Assembly (NCBI GenBank): GCA_903932145.1
Contig: CAIZFE010000004.1
Span: 124,001-188,000, forward strand
Source of the DNA: an uncultured Rhodopila sp.
GTDB taxonomy: Bacteria; Pseudomonadota; Alphaproteobacteria; Acetobacterales; Acetobacteraceae
Length of the DNA: 64,000 nucleotides
Direction: 5' to 3'
The position numbers and the translations under genes are program-made. Below the pieces are notes generated by a model that was given only the letters and a program-made list of their open reading frames with translations, was not told the origin of the DNA and did not search any database. Below are positions 26,896 to 35,347 of the stretch, in pieces. Within the stretch, counting starts at the first letter, position 1. Every line of letters starts with the position of its first letter.

Positions 26896-28341
26896 ATGCT
26901 CGCACCGGACCAAACCCGGCAGACCGCCGTGTTCGACCACCTCCGTCACAGCATTTTGACCGGCGCCCTGCCCGGCGGCGGACGCCTGCCGCCCAGCCGC
27001 TCCCTCGCTCAGGAACTCGGAGTCGCTCGGCAAACCGTTGTGCTGGCCTATGAGCGTCTGGCGGCCGAGGGGTACGTGCGCGGCCGCACCGGCAGCGGCA
27101 CCTATGTCGCCGCCGACCTGCCGGATCAGGCCCCTGCCCCAACCGCGACTCCGGTCACCGCCGCCGCCGTCCTGTCCGCTCGCGGCGCCCGGTTGGCCGA
27201 AATTCCCGCGACCGCCTTCGCCCGCGATCCCGCGCAGGGTTTGCTGCTGGCGGGCGGGCTGCCGGCGCCCGATCTGTTTCCGGTCAAGGCGTGGGCGCGT
27301 TGTGCCTCGCGGGTGATGAAACCGCTGGTGGGCGAACTGGCCAGCTACCCGCCGCCGCAGGGCCTGTTACTACTGCGCGAGCAAATCGCCGCCCATCTGG
27401 CCTCCACCCGCGGCCTGGTCGCCGATCCCGGCTGCATCGTTGTAACCGCCGGCACCCAGCAGGCCCTCCGCACCGCCGCCGATCTGCTGCTGGACCCCGG
27501 CGACCCGGTCTGGGTCGAGGACCCCGGCTACATCGCCGGCCGCGGCGCCTTGCTCGCCTCCGGGGCGGTGGTCGTGCCGATACCAAGCGACGCCGAGGGC
27601 ATCGACGTCGCAGCCGGCGTGCGGATTGCTCCGAACGCAAGGTTGGCGCTGGTCGCTCCGTCGCATGCCACGCCTTTGGGCGGCGCACTGCCGATCGGCC
27701 GCCGGCTGGCGCTGCTGGAGTGGGCAAGGCGGGCGAACGCCTGGGTTGTGGAGGACGATTGCGACTCCGAATTCCGCTGGGAGGGCAAGCCGCTGCCGCC
27801 CCTGGCGACGTTGGATAAGGCCGGCCAGGTGATCTACTGCGGCACATTCAGCAAGACGCTGGCCCCGGCGCTGCGGATCGGTTTCGCGATCGTCCCCGCC
27901 CCCCTGGTGCCCGCGTTCGTGCGGCTGCGCACGTTGGCCGATCGCGGGACGGACGCGTTCACCCAGGCGACCCTGGCCGAGTTCATGCGCCAGGGCCTGC
28001 TGTCCCCGCACATCCGCAAGATGCGCACCGAGTATGCTCGGCGGCGCGAGGCCTTGCTCGCGGCAATGGCGCGGTTCGCTCCGTCGGCCGTCGCGCTGGC
28101 GGCGCCCGGCGGGTTGCACATGGTCGCGCGCCTGCCGGACGATATGGATGAGGCGGCGGCGGTGCGAGCATGCCGGATGCGGGACCTCGCGGTGGCGCCG
28201 TTGCGCGCGTATTATCCGGGGGCGCCACGCATGAAGGGACTGGTGGTGGGGTTCGCCGCCACACCCGTTCCGATGGCGAATGAGGTGGCGAAGCGGTTGG
28301 AGGCAGCGCTCGCGATCGCGGCGCGCATTGCCACAGCCTGA
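26896..28341 (+). CDS. MocR/PdxR-type regulator (GntR helix-turn-helix fused to aminotransferase fold)
   Basis: A 481-residue chimera. Residues ~10-80 are a GntR winged helix: AVFDHLRHSILTGALPGG, LPPSRSLAQELGVARQTVVL, and GYVRGRTGSGTYVA. The rest is a fold-type I aminotransferase domain with VTAGTQQALRTAADLLLDPG, VEDPGYIAGRGALLASGA, EDDCDSEFRW and the PLP lysine in YCGTFSKTLAPALRIGF. Such proteins sense PLP or an amino-acid-PLP adduct and control vitamin B6, GABA or taurine genes, often from divergent promoters. No such target lies beside it here. I start at the ATG at 26896, since the upstream frame overlaps a probable promoter palindrome. Confidence 0.9.
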   Translation: MLAPDQTRQTAVFDHLRHSILTGALPGGGRLPPSRSLAQELGVARQTVVLAYERLAAEGYVRGRTGSGTYVAADLPDQAPAPTATPVTAAAVLSARGARLAEIPATAFARDPAQGLLLAGGLPAPDLFPVKAWARCASRVMKPLVGELASYPPPQGLLLLREQIAAHLASTRGLVADPGCIVVTAGTQQALRTAADLLLDPGDPVWVEDPGYIAGRGALLASGAVVVPIPSDAEGIDVAAGVRIAPNARLALVAPSHATPLGGALPIGRRLALLEWARRANAWVVEDDCDSEFRWEGKPLPPLATLDKAGQVIYCGTFSKTLAPALRIGFAIVPAPLVPAFVRLRTLADRGTDAFTQATLAEFMRQGLLSPHIRKMRTEYARRREALLAAMARFAPSAVALAAPGGLHMVARLPDDMDEAAAVRACRMRDLAVAPLRAYYPGAPRMKGLVVGFAATPVPMANEVAKRLEAALAIAARIATA

Positions 28342-28565
28342 GGTTGGTTTCGATCGGTGCCGTAGAGCCTGACGCGGTGCTCCGGGATTTTGTCACCAGA
28401 TTTCCATTCGGATGGGCCCGCGGGGCCGGGGCAATCGGGTGAAACCGCGCGTCCCAAAACGGTCTGCCCATCACCGCTACAGCGCCCGATCCCGATGATG
28501 CCATGGGCGCACGCGAAAGCGCCCCCGGACCCAGAGGGTGCGACGCCTATCCGGGAAGACGGGAC

Positions 28566-29417
28566 TCAGGGAGGAGCAGTTGCCAGCAGCGGATCGAACG
28601 GATCCGAAATGGGCAGCTCGCCGATCATGTACCCCAGCACCTCGCGAACCGTCTCGGGTGGCGGGAACTTCCACGCAAAGCTCCAGGTGTCCGGACGCTT
28701 GTCCCGTTCCTTCTGAAACGTTGTCTCGCGGTATTCTCGCATTTTAAACAGCGTCGGAAAGCTGCCGCCGTAGTTCATGAGCGTGTCAGATATCTGGTTC
28801 CAAAACACGCCGGTGCAGAAACTGGGGATGACCGCGAGATCCATGCAGATCGCGAGTACTGTGCGGCCGAGAGGCCGGCGGCGCACTTCGGCGTCGAGTT
28901 CCTCGGGAGTCGGGATGCGGAGATCGTCCGGATCGAACGCGGGTCGCCGGGGCGCCCTTTCGTCAGGGCCGGGTTCGGACGCCTTTTCATTATGACCGGG
29001 CTTGGGCCGGCCACCCGGAACTTCGCTTGCCGCCTCTTCAGAAGCCGCCTCCCCCTCCGGCGGTTCGGCTGGCGGCTTGGCCGGCGTGCGCTCGCGCGGG
29101 TACACGAATCCGATCTCGCGGCCTTTTGCGGCCCGGGACAGCAGATAACGCTCCAACGCCATGGCGCGCAGAATACCGCGCTGAAGCCGGGCCAGGATGG
29201 TCGGCAGCGTGTAAGTGCCGCAAACGCCGGCCAGGGCCGCGAATTCCACGTTGGCGGCGCGCTCCGGCACGGTCTCAACGAGGCGGCGGCCATGGCCGAG
29301 CAGGACTCGGACGACATGCAGCAGGGCGGCCAGGCGCTCTGGCACGCTGCGGCCGGCCCGGTCCTGTGCGGGATCGGGCGTGGCAGGCCGGGTCATGGTT
29401 GGCGCCGTATGCTCCAT
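28566..29417 (-). CDS. Hypothetical protein with an in-frame palindromic-repeat insert
   Basis: About 283 residues from the ATG at 29417; not recognised. The N-terminal third is helical (SVPERLAALLHVVRVLLGHG, LPTILARLQRGILRAMALER), followed by a hydrophilic linker. It then has RRPLGRTVLAICMDLAVIPS and YGGSFPTLFKMREYRETTF. In the linker, GGRPKPGHNEKASEPGPDE is the translation of a REP-like repeat (28990-29020), so the gene tolerates that insertion there. No membrane segment or catalytic motif is obvious. The upstream gap is AT-rich with a TTGACA-like element. It lies between the MocR gene and a secreted hydrolase-like gene with no clear partner. Confidence 0.65.
   Translation of the reverse strand: MEHTAPTMTRPATPDPAQDRAGRSVPERLAALLHVVRVLLGHGRRLVETVPERAANVEFAALAGVCGTYTLPTILARLQRGILRAMALERYLLSRAAKGREIGFVYPRERTPAKPPAEPPEGEAASEEAASEVPGGRPKPGHNEKASEPGPDERAPRRPAFDPDDLRIPTPEELDAEVRRRPLGRTVLAICMDLAVIPSFCTGVFWNQISDTLMNYGGSFPTLFKMREYRETTFQKERDKRPDTWSFAWKFPPPETVREVLGYMIGELPISDPFDPLLATAPP
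28988..29022. repeat. REP-like element inside the hypothetical gene
   Basis: TTATGACCGGGCTTGGGCCG followed by GCCACCCGGAACTTCGCT aligns with the dnaE2 repeat (tcatggccgggcttggcccggccaccca), with a few mismatches, and is read in frame. Confidence 0.6.
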
Positions 29418-29741
29418 GTCTTTATAACTAACATTATAGTTTTTTGTTGTCAACCCTGACGTGCATGCCCGGCAGGGCGATCGTCCTGAAAAATTTGACG
29501 GACCCGCCAGGCGGTGAAGCGTCCGAAGGAAGCGTTTTCCACGGCAGATGAACCCGGATAAGCAAGGATGAACGCGGATCAGCCGCGAAGCTGATGGGAA
29601 CCCTATCCAAGGGCGCGCTTTGGGGCGACTTTGCGGAGGCCGCTCGCTCACCCGATTGCCCTGCACGCTTGTATGATGACCTTGCAGCCGAGATCGTCCA
29701 CCACAAACCATCGGCGGCCTATGAAAAAAGGGGACAGAAGC
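29418..29741. other. Divergent intergenic region with AT-rich promoter-like block
   Basis: Close to the leftward gene is a TTGACA (29448-29453, read leftward) followed by an AT-rich block with direct repeats ACTATAATG and AGTTATAAAG, unusual in this GC-rich setting. The spacing to TATAAT is only 9 bases, so the exact -10 box is uncertain. The remainder contains a degenerate short repeat (GAACCCGGATAAGC, GATGAACGCGGATC) and no gene. Confidence 0.35.
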
Positions 29742-30968
29742 ATGTGGCTCAATAAATGGCGTATTGTCGCTTTATGCGGTCTCGGAACCGGCGCCCTCCT
29801 CGCCGCTGCGGCCGCGGTTGTCGTTGGCACCCGGCCCTACGACCGTCCGGTGATCGCGGCCGAACCTGGCGGCCAGGATGCCTCGTTCGACGGGATCAGC
29901 CAGCACATCGCCAGCGCCCGGCAGAAGGGCACGACCCTGCATGTGCTGTGGGTCCACGGCATGTGCACCCATGAACCGAGCTGGGCCGCCGATCGCGCCT
30001 CGCGCATCGCGACGGCGCTCGGCGGCAGCGCGACACAGACGGGCACCACCACGGACCCGGGTGGACTGACCCGGATCTTATACCATATCGACACCGGCGG
30101 CGGCGATTTCGACGCGACCTTCGTGCTGTGGTCGGCGATGACCCGAGCCTTCAAGCGCACGCTTGACTTCGATTCACCCGGCCAGGATCGCAAGACGGCT
30201 TTCCCTTACACGCGCGCAACGTTGAACGGGTCGCTGAAGACCGCGCTGGTGAACGATTGCCTGTCCGACGCCGTGGTCTATTCCGGCCGGCATGGCGACC
30301 CCATCCGGGCGGCGATGAAGCAAGCGGTCTGCCGCGAACTCGGCGGCAAACCGCTCGCCGGAGAACCCTGCGATCTGACCGATGCGCCGCCGGCTCGCCC
30401 GCTGGTGGTGATCACCGAGAGCCTTGGCAGCAAGGTCCTGTTCGATGCCGCCCGCGCGGTTTACCACGATCCGGGTCCGAATCCGGGTGCCCGGCGGGCG
30501 ATGAACGAGCGGTTTGCCTCCGTGAGGTCGATATTCCTGATGGCCAATCAGATCCCTCTGTTGGACATCGCCAGTCCGATGGGACTGCCGGACACCGATC
30601 CCGGAACCGACGCCGCGCCGGAGGCGTCAAGCCTCGGCGACATGATCGGGATGGTGCATGCGGGGCAAATGGCGATGTTTGCGAACAACCCGGCTTCCAT
30701 GGCGCCACCGACCGTGGTGGCATTCACCGATCCCAACGATCTGCTGAGCTACCGGCTTTTGCCACCCGTGGTTGACCTCGCCCGGGCTCGGCTGATCAAC
30801 GTGATCGGGTCGAATGCGGCGACGTGGCTGGGGTTCCTGGAGCGGCCGGACATCGCCCATTGCGGATATACATTGAACCGGACGGTGATCGGGCTGATCG
30901 CGCGAGGTCACACGGTTGGCGAGACGTTGCCGGAGGCGCCGATCGTTGAGTCGGGTCAGTGTCTTTAG
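29742..30968 (+). CDS. Secreted or membrane-anchored alpha/beta-hydrolase-like protein, function unknown
   Basis: About 408 residues from the ATG at 29742, which has AGGGGA 8 bases upstream; an ATG at 29721 is possible. An uncleaved anchor or signal peptide (IVALCGLGTGALLAAAAAVV) leads the protein outside. The block TLHVLWVHGMCTHEPSWA resembles the oxyanion strand of alpha/beta hydrolases and PLVVITESLGSKVLFDAAR resembles the nucleophile elbow, with Ser in ESLGS in place of GxSxG. A later IGSNAATWLGFLERPDIAHC could supply the His. Four Cys are present. It stands alone, downstream of a divergent promoter. Lipase/esterase-like activity is a guess; the family is not one I can name. Confidence 0.65.
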   Translation: MWLNKWRIVALCGLGTGALLAAAAAVVVGTRPYDRPVIAAEPGGQDASFDGISQHIASARQKGTTLHVLWVHGMCTHEPSWAADRASRIATALGGSATQTGTTTDPGGLTRILYHIDTGGGDFDATFVLWSAMTRAFKRTLDFDSPGQDRKTAFPYTRATLNGSLKTALVNDCLSDAVVYSGRHGDPIRAAMKQAVCRELGGKPLAGEPCDLTDAPPARPLVVITESLGSKVLFDAARAVYHDPGPNPGARRAMNERFASVRSIFLMANQIPLLDIASPMGLPDTDPGTDAAPEASSLGDMIGMVHAGQMAMFANNPASMAPPTVVAFTDPNDLLSYRLLPPVVDLARARLINVIGSNAATWLGFLERPDIAHCGYTLNRTVIGLIARGHTVGETLPEAPIVESGQCL

Positions 30969-31291
30969 AGTGTGCGGGTTAGCGTCGAGGGGTTACTACC
31001 AAGGCTGCGGCGATGGCGTCCGGATCTTCGGGTCGCGGCCCGGCGACCGGCCAATATTCATTCCGGCTGGTCTGCCTATTGCCCCGGCGCATGGTAGATC
31101 GGGACGTCCCCCGGAGGCCGGCCACTCACTTCATGGTCGTGCTGGTGGATTGCTAAATGTTTCTTGATCGGGTTTATTCCAGATCGTCCATAAATAGGAG
31201 CCGCCCATGCGGCCGGCCGCCCTCGATTTTGGCGTTTGCATTGTTGCCATCCCGCCGTCGCCGACTACCTGCTTCTCAGGCGGCTGAAATA
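30969..31291. other. Intergenic gap, nothing recognised
   Basis: About 320 bp between two secreted-protein genes. A few short GC-rich inverted repeats occur (for example around 31035-31050, GGTCGCGGCCCGGCGACC), but no gene, terminator with a U-run or RNA is evident. Confidence 0.4.
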
Positions 31292-32296
31292 ATGAAGACC
31301 CTGGTTTTCAGTGTTCTGCTTTGTCTCTCCATCCCGGCTTATGCCGCCACCACGACCGAGTCCTATCTGGCCGAGCGCGACCAGTCGATCGCCTCGCTGC
31401 GCCCGCTGGCGGACAAGGCGAACTCGGCCGATGCTTCGATGCTCGCGGCGCAGAAGCTCGCCGAGCGCGAGACGCAGGATCCCACCGAGCGCGAGGCGCG
31501 GGCGTTGGCCAAGCGTGAGGCGGAGGCGGTAGTTGGGCCCGCGGACCAGGAACTGAACAAGCGCGACACGCAGGAACTGGCCAAGCTACAGACGATGATC
31601 CAAAGCCTGGTTGGCCCGCTTCGAATGCCGGGGTTCCCGCCCAATGGCGAAATCTCGTTCGATAACCTCTTCGTCGGGGGAAATACGGGTTGGGGGCATC
31701 TGGACGGCCTGACCGTGAAGTCGCTCGACGGTAAGACCACAGGGCTGGTGACGACCGAACCGCTGCTACGGGACTGGCTGCTGCATTCAGAAACCTGGCA
31801 TTACGGGCATACCCGTCCGACCGAGCCAGAGGCCGCATTCCATGATGAATGGTTCTACACAGAAGCGATCGGCGGGAATGCCGCCGCCTATATCTACGCG
31901 GACCTGCCCATCGTCGTGGAGCATGGCACCGCTCGGGCGATCCTGCTGCGGTTCGCGCAGGACCTGGTTTCCCCCGCTTTGCCCGACCAGATCGCCGTTG
32001 CAGTAGCCGTGAATGGGCATGTGGCACTTCTGTTGGAAAACATTGCCACGTTGATCGGCCAGATGCCCGCTTGCAAGGCGCACAATGAACGGGACAACGA
32101 AGCAGCCGAGGCGGTTTTCGACCAATACCGTGCCTCGAATCGCGATCAGGTGGCGTTCGACAGATACGATGCGCTTTTGACAGCGGCCGATACGAACTTC
32201 CGGCATTGCTTCGGCGCCGCTATCGTCTCCCGGCCGGAGTATCTGGCGCTGGTCAAGCAGGCTCAGGCGCTCGCCGGGCGGGCGGCCTCGTGGTGA
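31292..32296 (+). CDS. Hypothetical exported protein
   Basis: About 334 residues. A clean signal peptide MKTLVFSVLLCLSIPAYA is cleaved before ATTTESYL. A charged helical region follows (LADKANSADASMLAAQKLAE, REARALAKREAEAVVGPAD), possibly coiled coil, and then a globular part with FDNLFVGGNTGWGHLDGLTV, HSETWHYGHTRPTEPEAAFH and EHGTARAILLRFAQDL. Two Cys lie in the C-terminal half (MPACKAHNE, NFRHCFGAA). The start at 31292 is dictated by the signal peptide; the upstream open frame is not coding. I do not recognise the family. It lies 323 bp after the hydrolase-like gene on the same strand. Confidence 0.7.
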   Translation: MKTLVFSVLLCLSIPAYAATTTESYLAERDQSIASLRPLADKANSADASMLAAQKLAERETQDPTEREARALAKREAEAVVGPADQELNKRDTQELAKLQTMIQSLVGPLRMPGFPPNGEISFDNLFVGGNTGWGHLDGLTVKSLDGKTTGLVTTEPLLRDWLLHSETWHYGHTRPTEPEAAFHDEWFYTEAIGGNAAAYIYADLPIVVEHGTARAILLRFAQDLVSPALPDQIAVAVAVNGHVALLLENIATLIGQMPACKAHNERDNEAAEAVFDQYRASNRDQVAFDRYDALLTAADTNFRHCFGAAIVSRPEYLALVKQAQALAGRAASW

Positions 32297-32439
32297 GACC
32301 TGTTCATCTGGATCGGCTTCTACCATTTTCGGCAGGTGGTTTTGTGTTTGATATGGAATGGATTGACGAGATGCCATCCGCCCGCCGCAACACGATAAGC
32401 GGCAAAGCGAGTACGACGTGATCATGCATCACCGTTGGC

Positions 32440-32787
32440 GTGATGCGGCCCCAGGGCCGCGTTCGAGGCGGACCAGGCCATAGCCCCGATCTCGGCGGCG
32501 GCGTGGTCAAACAGCGGATCGCACGCCGGGGCGGCGGCAAGTCGGGCGGCTTTCGCACGATCATCCTCTTCCGCATCGGCGAGCGGGCGTTTTTCGTCCA
32601 CGGCTTCGCGAAGAACGAGCGGGACAACATCCGCGACGACGAACTGGCCGCCTTCAAGATGCGCGCGGCCGAGATGCTGGCTTACGACGACGCGGCCCTG
32701 GCAGGGGCGATCGGAAACGGAACGTTGACAGAGGTGATGTGCAATGACGAAGCAATATCGCAGTCCGGTCATGGCCTCGATCCATGA
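32440..32787 (+). pseudogene. RelE/HigB-type toxin lacking its N-terminus
   Basis: From DLGGGVVKQRIARRGGGKSG onward the protein is a textbook member of the RelE-like family (FRTIILFRIGERAFFVHGFA, KNERDNIRDDELAAFKMRA). The usual first ~40 residues (a strand-helix-helix unit) are replaced by MMRPQGRVRGGPGHSP, which is unrelated. A neighbouring frame gives CGPRAAFEADQAIA, vaguely like the missing helix, so a frameshift or a truncation is likely. It overlaps an intact antitoxin gene by 44 bp, the normal toxin-first order. Whether the shortened product is toxic is unclear; it may instead be inactive with only the antitoxin retained. Confidence 0.6.
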
Positions 32788-33061
32788 GACCGCCGAGGGG
32801 TTGCACGCGGCCGGCGCAATGGACAAACAAACCATGCGGAAATTCGACGACGCATGCCTGACGCCGGTGCGGCCGCTGGCCCCGAAAGAAATCCGTGCGC
32901 TGCGGGAGAGGGAGGGGGCCAGCCAGGCGGTGTTCGCCCGTTACCTCAATGTCACCACGGGCCTGATCAGCCAGTGGGAGCGCGGCGAGAAACACCCGGA
33001 AGGCGCATCCCTCAAACTGTTGTCGCTGGTGGCCAAACACGGCCTCGAAACGGTCGCGTAG
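32744..33061 (+). CDS. HigA-type helix-turn-helix antitoxin
   Basis: A 105-residue protein. An N-terminal segment that would bind toxin (MASIHETAEGLHAAGAMDKQ) precedes the Xre helix-turn-helix: PKEIRALREREGASQAVFAR, then YLNVTTGLISQWERGEKHPE and GASLKLLSLVAKHGLETV. This is the standard two-gene HigBA-like partner, transcribed with the toxin and overlapping it. It should repress its own promoter with toxin as co-repressor. The toxin ahead of it appears damaged, so this could now be a free regulator. Confidence 0.85.
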   Translation: MTKQYRSPVMASIHETAEGLHAAGAMDKQTMRKFDDACLTPVRPLAPKEIRALREREGASQAVFARYLNVTTGLISQWERGEKHPEGASLKLLSLVAKHGLETVA

Positions 33062-33188
33062 GGTCGTGACGTGCGGCGCGTGGCCAAGCCGGAGGCTTGA
33101 GTCATGCAGATCCTGGTCCTCGGCCTTCCGTCTCTGGCCCGCCTTCGATCCTGATCCTGGCTGCGCCTCGGGGGAAGCCATTGACCGC

Positions 33189-33617
33189 TTAAGCCGCTGC
33201 CTCGGACTCCACAACCAGGGTGCGCCCGAGCGCGCGCAACGCGGCTTCGACCTGGTTCATCCGGCTGTTGTGGGTGACGTCCAGTATGCGGCGCACTTCC
33301 CGCTCGCCGATGCCAAGGCGGCGGCCGATCTCGGTATTCGTCAGGTGCAAGGCGAACTTTGCTTCGTGCAAGGCCAACTTTGCCGCCGCCAGAACCGGGA
33401 CCGCGACGACGGGGCGCCCGCCGGCGTCCCCGGGCAGCGGCAGAGGTTGCCCTTGATCGACCCGGTCGCTCAAAGCCAAGGCCAGCGCGTCGCGAGCGGC
33501 GTCCAGGCTGGAAGCTAAATCCGGCCATCCGCCAGTTATCATGCCGGGAACGTCCGCGCAGGTGATGGTCATGCCGTCCGGTTCGGCCAGCACGTCCACG
33601 GGATAGGCGAAGCGCAT
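33189..33617 (-). CDS. HicB-like antitoxin, no HicA beside it
   Basis: A 142-residue protein. The N-terminal half is a HicB-type ferredoxin-like fold (RFAYPVDVLAEPDGMTITCA, DVPGMITGGWPDLASSLDAA, RDALALALSDRV). The C-terminal half is a helix-turn-helix (ALHLTNTEIGRRLGIGEREV, RRILDVTHNSRMNQVEAALR). HicB neutralises the mRNA interferase HicA and represses the operon. No HicA-like double-stranded-RNA-binding protein is encoded on either side: the next leftward-strand gene upstream is NnrU and downstream is the higBA-like pair on the opposite strand. It is therefore an orphan, perhaps a transcription factor or the survivor of a lost pair. Confidence 0.8.
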   Translation of the reverse strand: MRFAYPVDVLAEPDGMTITCADVPGMITGGWPDLASSLDAARDALALALSDRVDQGQPLPLPGDAGGRPVVAVPVLAAAKLALHEAKFALHLTNTEIGRRLGIGEREVRRILDVTHNSRMNQVEAALRALGRTLVVESEAAA

Positions 33618-33639
33618 GGTTCAATCCGCCAAAATGACG

Positions 33640-34302
33640 TTAAAACACCGACACCCCGAACATCCGGGGATGCAGCACCAACACCACCAGCCAGGCCACC
33701 GCTCCAACCGCTACCGTCTTCCACCCGATCTCCCGCCACACGAACGCGTTCCGCCCGGCAGCAATCGCCCCGAACGGCAGGATCGACGTCGCCCCCGACA
33801 GCGCCGCCCATTCCGCCTTGTCCCGTCGAGCCAGCTTGGCGTCGATGGACGGCATCCCCGCCAGCGCGGTCACCAGAAACGACCCGAAGAATACCAAAGA
33901 CGCCGTGTCGCCGTTGCCCAGCATGTGCACCAACGCCCAGATCGCGAACGACCACAGCATCGGATGCCGCGTCACCCGGATCATCCCCCGGGGCGCCTCC
34001 GCGGGCACCCCAACCATGGTCGGGTTGGGCACCATCACCGACCCGGCGAACAGCACGAACGCCGGCAGCATCACGGCGGCCAGCACAAAGCGCAGCCAGC
34101 CCGGCGCCACCCACAGCAACGCAGTGGAGGCCGAACCCCAACTCCGCACCAGGAACACGATCGCCACGACCGACAGCAGACTGAACACGCCACGGAACGC
34201 CAAGTCGCCCATCCGCCGCACCACCGCATCCCGCAACGTCGTCCCCGCCAGCCCGAGATGAATCCCGATCCAAATCGATGCGGCAAGCAGAAGCATCGTC
34301 AT
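33640..34302 (-). CDS. NnrU-family membrane protein
   Basis: About 220 residues with six or seven hydrophobic helices (MTMLLLAASIWIGIHLGLAG, LAFRGVFSLLSVVAIVFLVR, WLRFVLAAVMLPAFVLFAGS). It has the conserved block VTRHPMLWSFAIWALVHMLG found in NnrU and related phospholipid-methyltransferase-like membrane proteins. I use the ATG at 34302, behind GGAGG, instead of one 42 bp upstream without a ribosome site. NnrU is linked to nitrite/nitric-oxide reduction in denitrifiers, but no denitrification genes are near, so the role here is open. Confidence 0.88.
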   Translation of the reverse strand: MTMLLLAASIWIGIHLGLAGTTLRDAVVRRMGDLAFRGVFSLLSVVAIVFLVRSWGSASTALLWVAPGWLRFVLAAVMLPAFVLFAGSVMVPNPTMVGVPAEAPRGMIRVTRHPMLWSFAIWALVHMLGNGDTASLVFFGSFLVTALAGMPSIDAKLARRDKAEWAALSGATSILPFGAIAAGRNAFVWREIGWKTVAVGAVAWLVVLVLHPRMFGVSVF

Positions 34303-34467
34303 GGTGATCCCTCCGACACCGCCAACGGCCAGCGTCCGCGTCATTCAGCCATAGGGCGAGCCTGGGGACAAATAACCGGATCGCGTATTCAGGCGGCGGC
34401 CATACCGAACCCCACACCGGCCCCATCGCCGATTGACTGGCCCTGTTCCGCGGTCAGCGGTCAGCCG

Positions 34468-34767
34468 TCAGGCCGCTCGGTTGTCCACCACATCGGTCCG
34501 GCCCGGTGCGTCCCCGGGATTGGCCTCAAACCACAGCGCATCCGCGCAGAAATCCAGTTCCCCGGGCCAGTCGAGACTGCGGCCATGATCTCCAACGCGC
34601 ACGCGGCTGAAGAATGCGGGATCGCGGAAGGCCGCGAATACCCCCTTGCCGGCGACGGGCCGCATGGTGTGCGTGGTCGTCGCTCCGTTCGCCCAGGTTA
34701 TTGACACGCTCATCGCCTCGGGATCGGGCACAACGCTGACGATGACATTCTCCAACATGGATGGCAT
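34468..34767 (-). CDS. DUF2442 protein
   Basis: A 99-residue protein with the DUF2442 pattern: ITWANGATTTHTMRPVAGKG, FAAFRDPAFFSRVRVGDHGR and LDWPGELDFCADALWFEANP. It begins 2 bp after the DUF4160 stop, with GAAAGGA overlapping that gene's end. DUF4160-DUF2442 pairs are common in bacteria and have been suspected to be toxin-antitoxin-like modules, but the activity is not established. No helix-turn-helix is visible. Confidence 0.8.
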   Translation of the reverse strand: MPSMLENVIVSVVPDPEAMSVSITWANGATTTHTMRPVAGKGVFAAFRDPAFFSRVRVGDHGRSLDWPGELDFCADALWFEANPGDAPGRTDVVDNRAA

Positions 34768-34769
34768 TG

Positions 34770-34991
34770 CTATATCCTTTCGGGCGCCTGGTTATCCTGG
34801 CACTTGATCCAGTTCAAAGCCAACTCAGCCTGATGTTGTCGAGCCCATGCCCGTACGCGCCTCAGCTTTGCCGGGGGCAACGATCCTTGGATAACACTGA
34901 GATCGCTGATCGCCAGCAGCATCTCATCATCGCCCAGCCGAGCATGCACATGCGGCGGATTGTGATCATTGAAGAACATCAGGATGCGCAC
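34770..34991 (-). CDS. DUF4160 protein, start codon doubtful
   Basis: The 73-residue frame from the GTG at 34991 reads VRILMFFNDHNPPHVHARLG, then LLAISDLSVIQGSLPPAKLR and LALNWIKCQDNQ, which is DUF4160. The family normally begins MPTIAIVDGVRI. The bases upstream still encode PTIAIVDG in frame, but the expected ATG is ATT at 35016-35018, preceded directly by a TGA. So either the gene uses an ATT or internal GTG start, or it has lost its start. It is paired with the DUF2442 gene (2-bp gap). Confidence 0.75.
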   Translation of the reverse strand: MRILMFFNDHNPPHVHARLGDDEMLLAISDLSVIQGSLPPAKLRRVRAWARQHQAELALNWIKCQDNQAPERI

Positions 34992-35347
34992 CCCGTCAAC
35001 AATGGCGATGGTTGGAATTCAGCATGCTCCGGTAGTTGTTCATGGAGGATAACACAACCAAACTCTGCCATAAACCCGTAACGTCAAGACCGCGCATTTC
35101 GCGGGTATCGCTGCACGCCTGGAAGCCGAACGAGCAGTCCCCGCGTCGTGCTGCGGGAAAAGGGGCGGACAAGCCCGCGGCCCCTGACCGATCAGCGTAC
35201 CCATGCCGATGATCTGTGGACGGCTGAATTCCGCCAGCCCTTCCTTGCCGAACCCGGTGCCAAGGCCCGCCAACTTGACGCCGCCCCGGTTTCAGGCACC
35301 GTCCTCCCCAACAACCCGGACCAAGCCGGGACGGGGAGAATCGCGCA
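34992..35347. other. Intergenic gap upstream of the MFS gene
   Basis: About 355 bp between the divergent DUF4160 and MFS genes. A leftward frame (35040-35273) is open but has no family signature. A GC-rich block near 35135-35185 could fold. No convincing gene or RNA. Confidence 0.4.
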
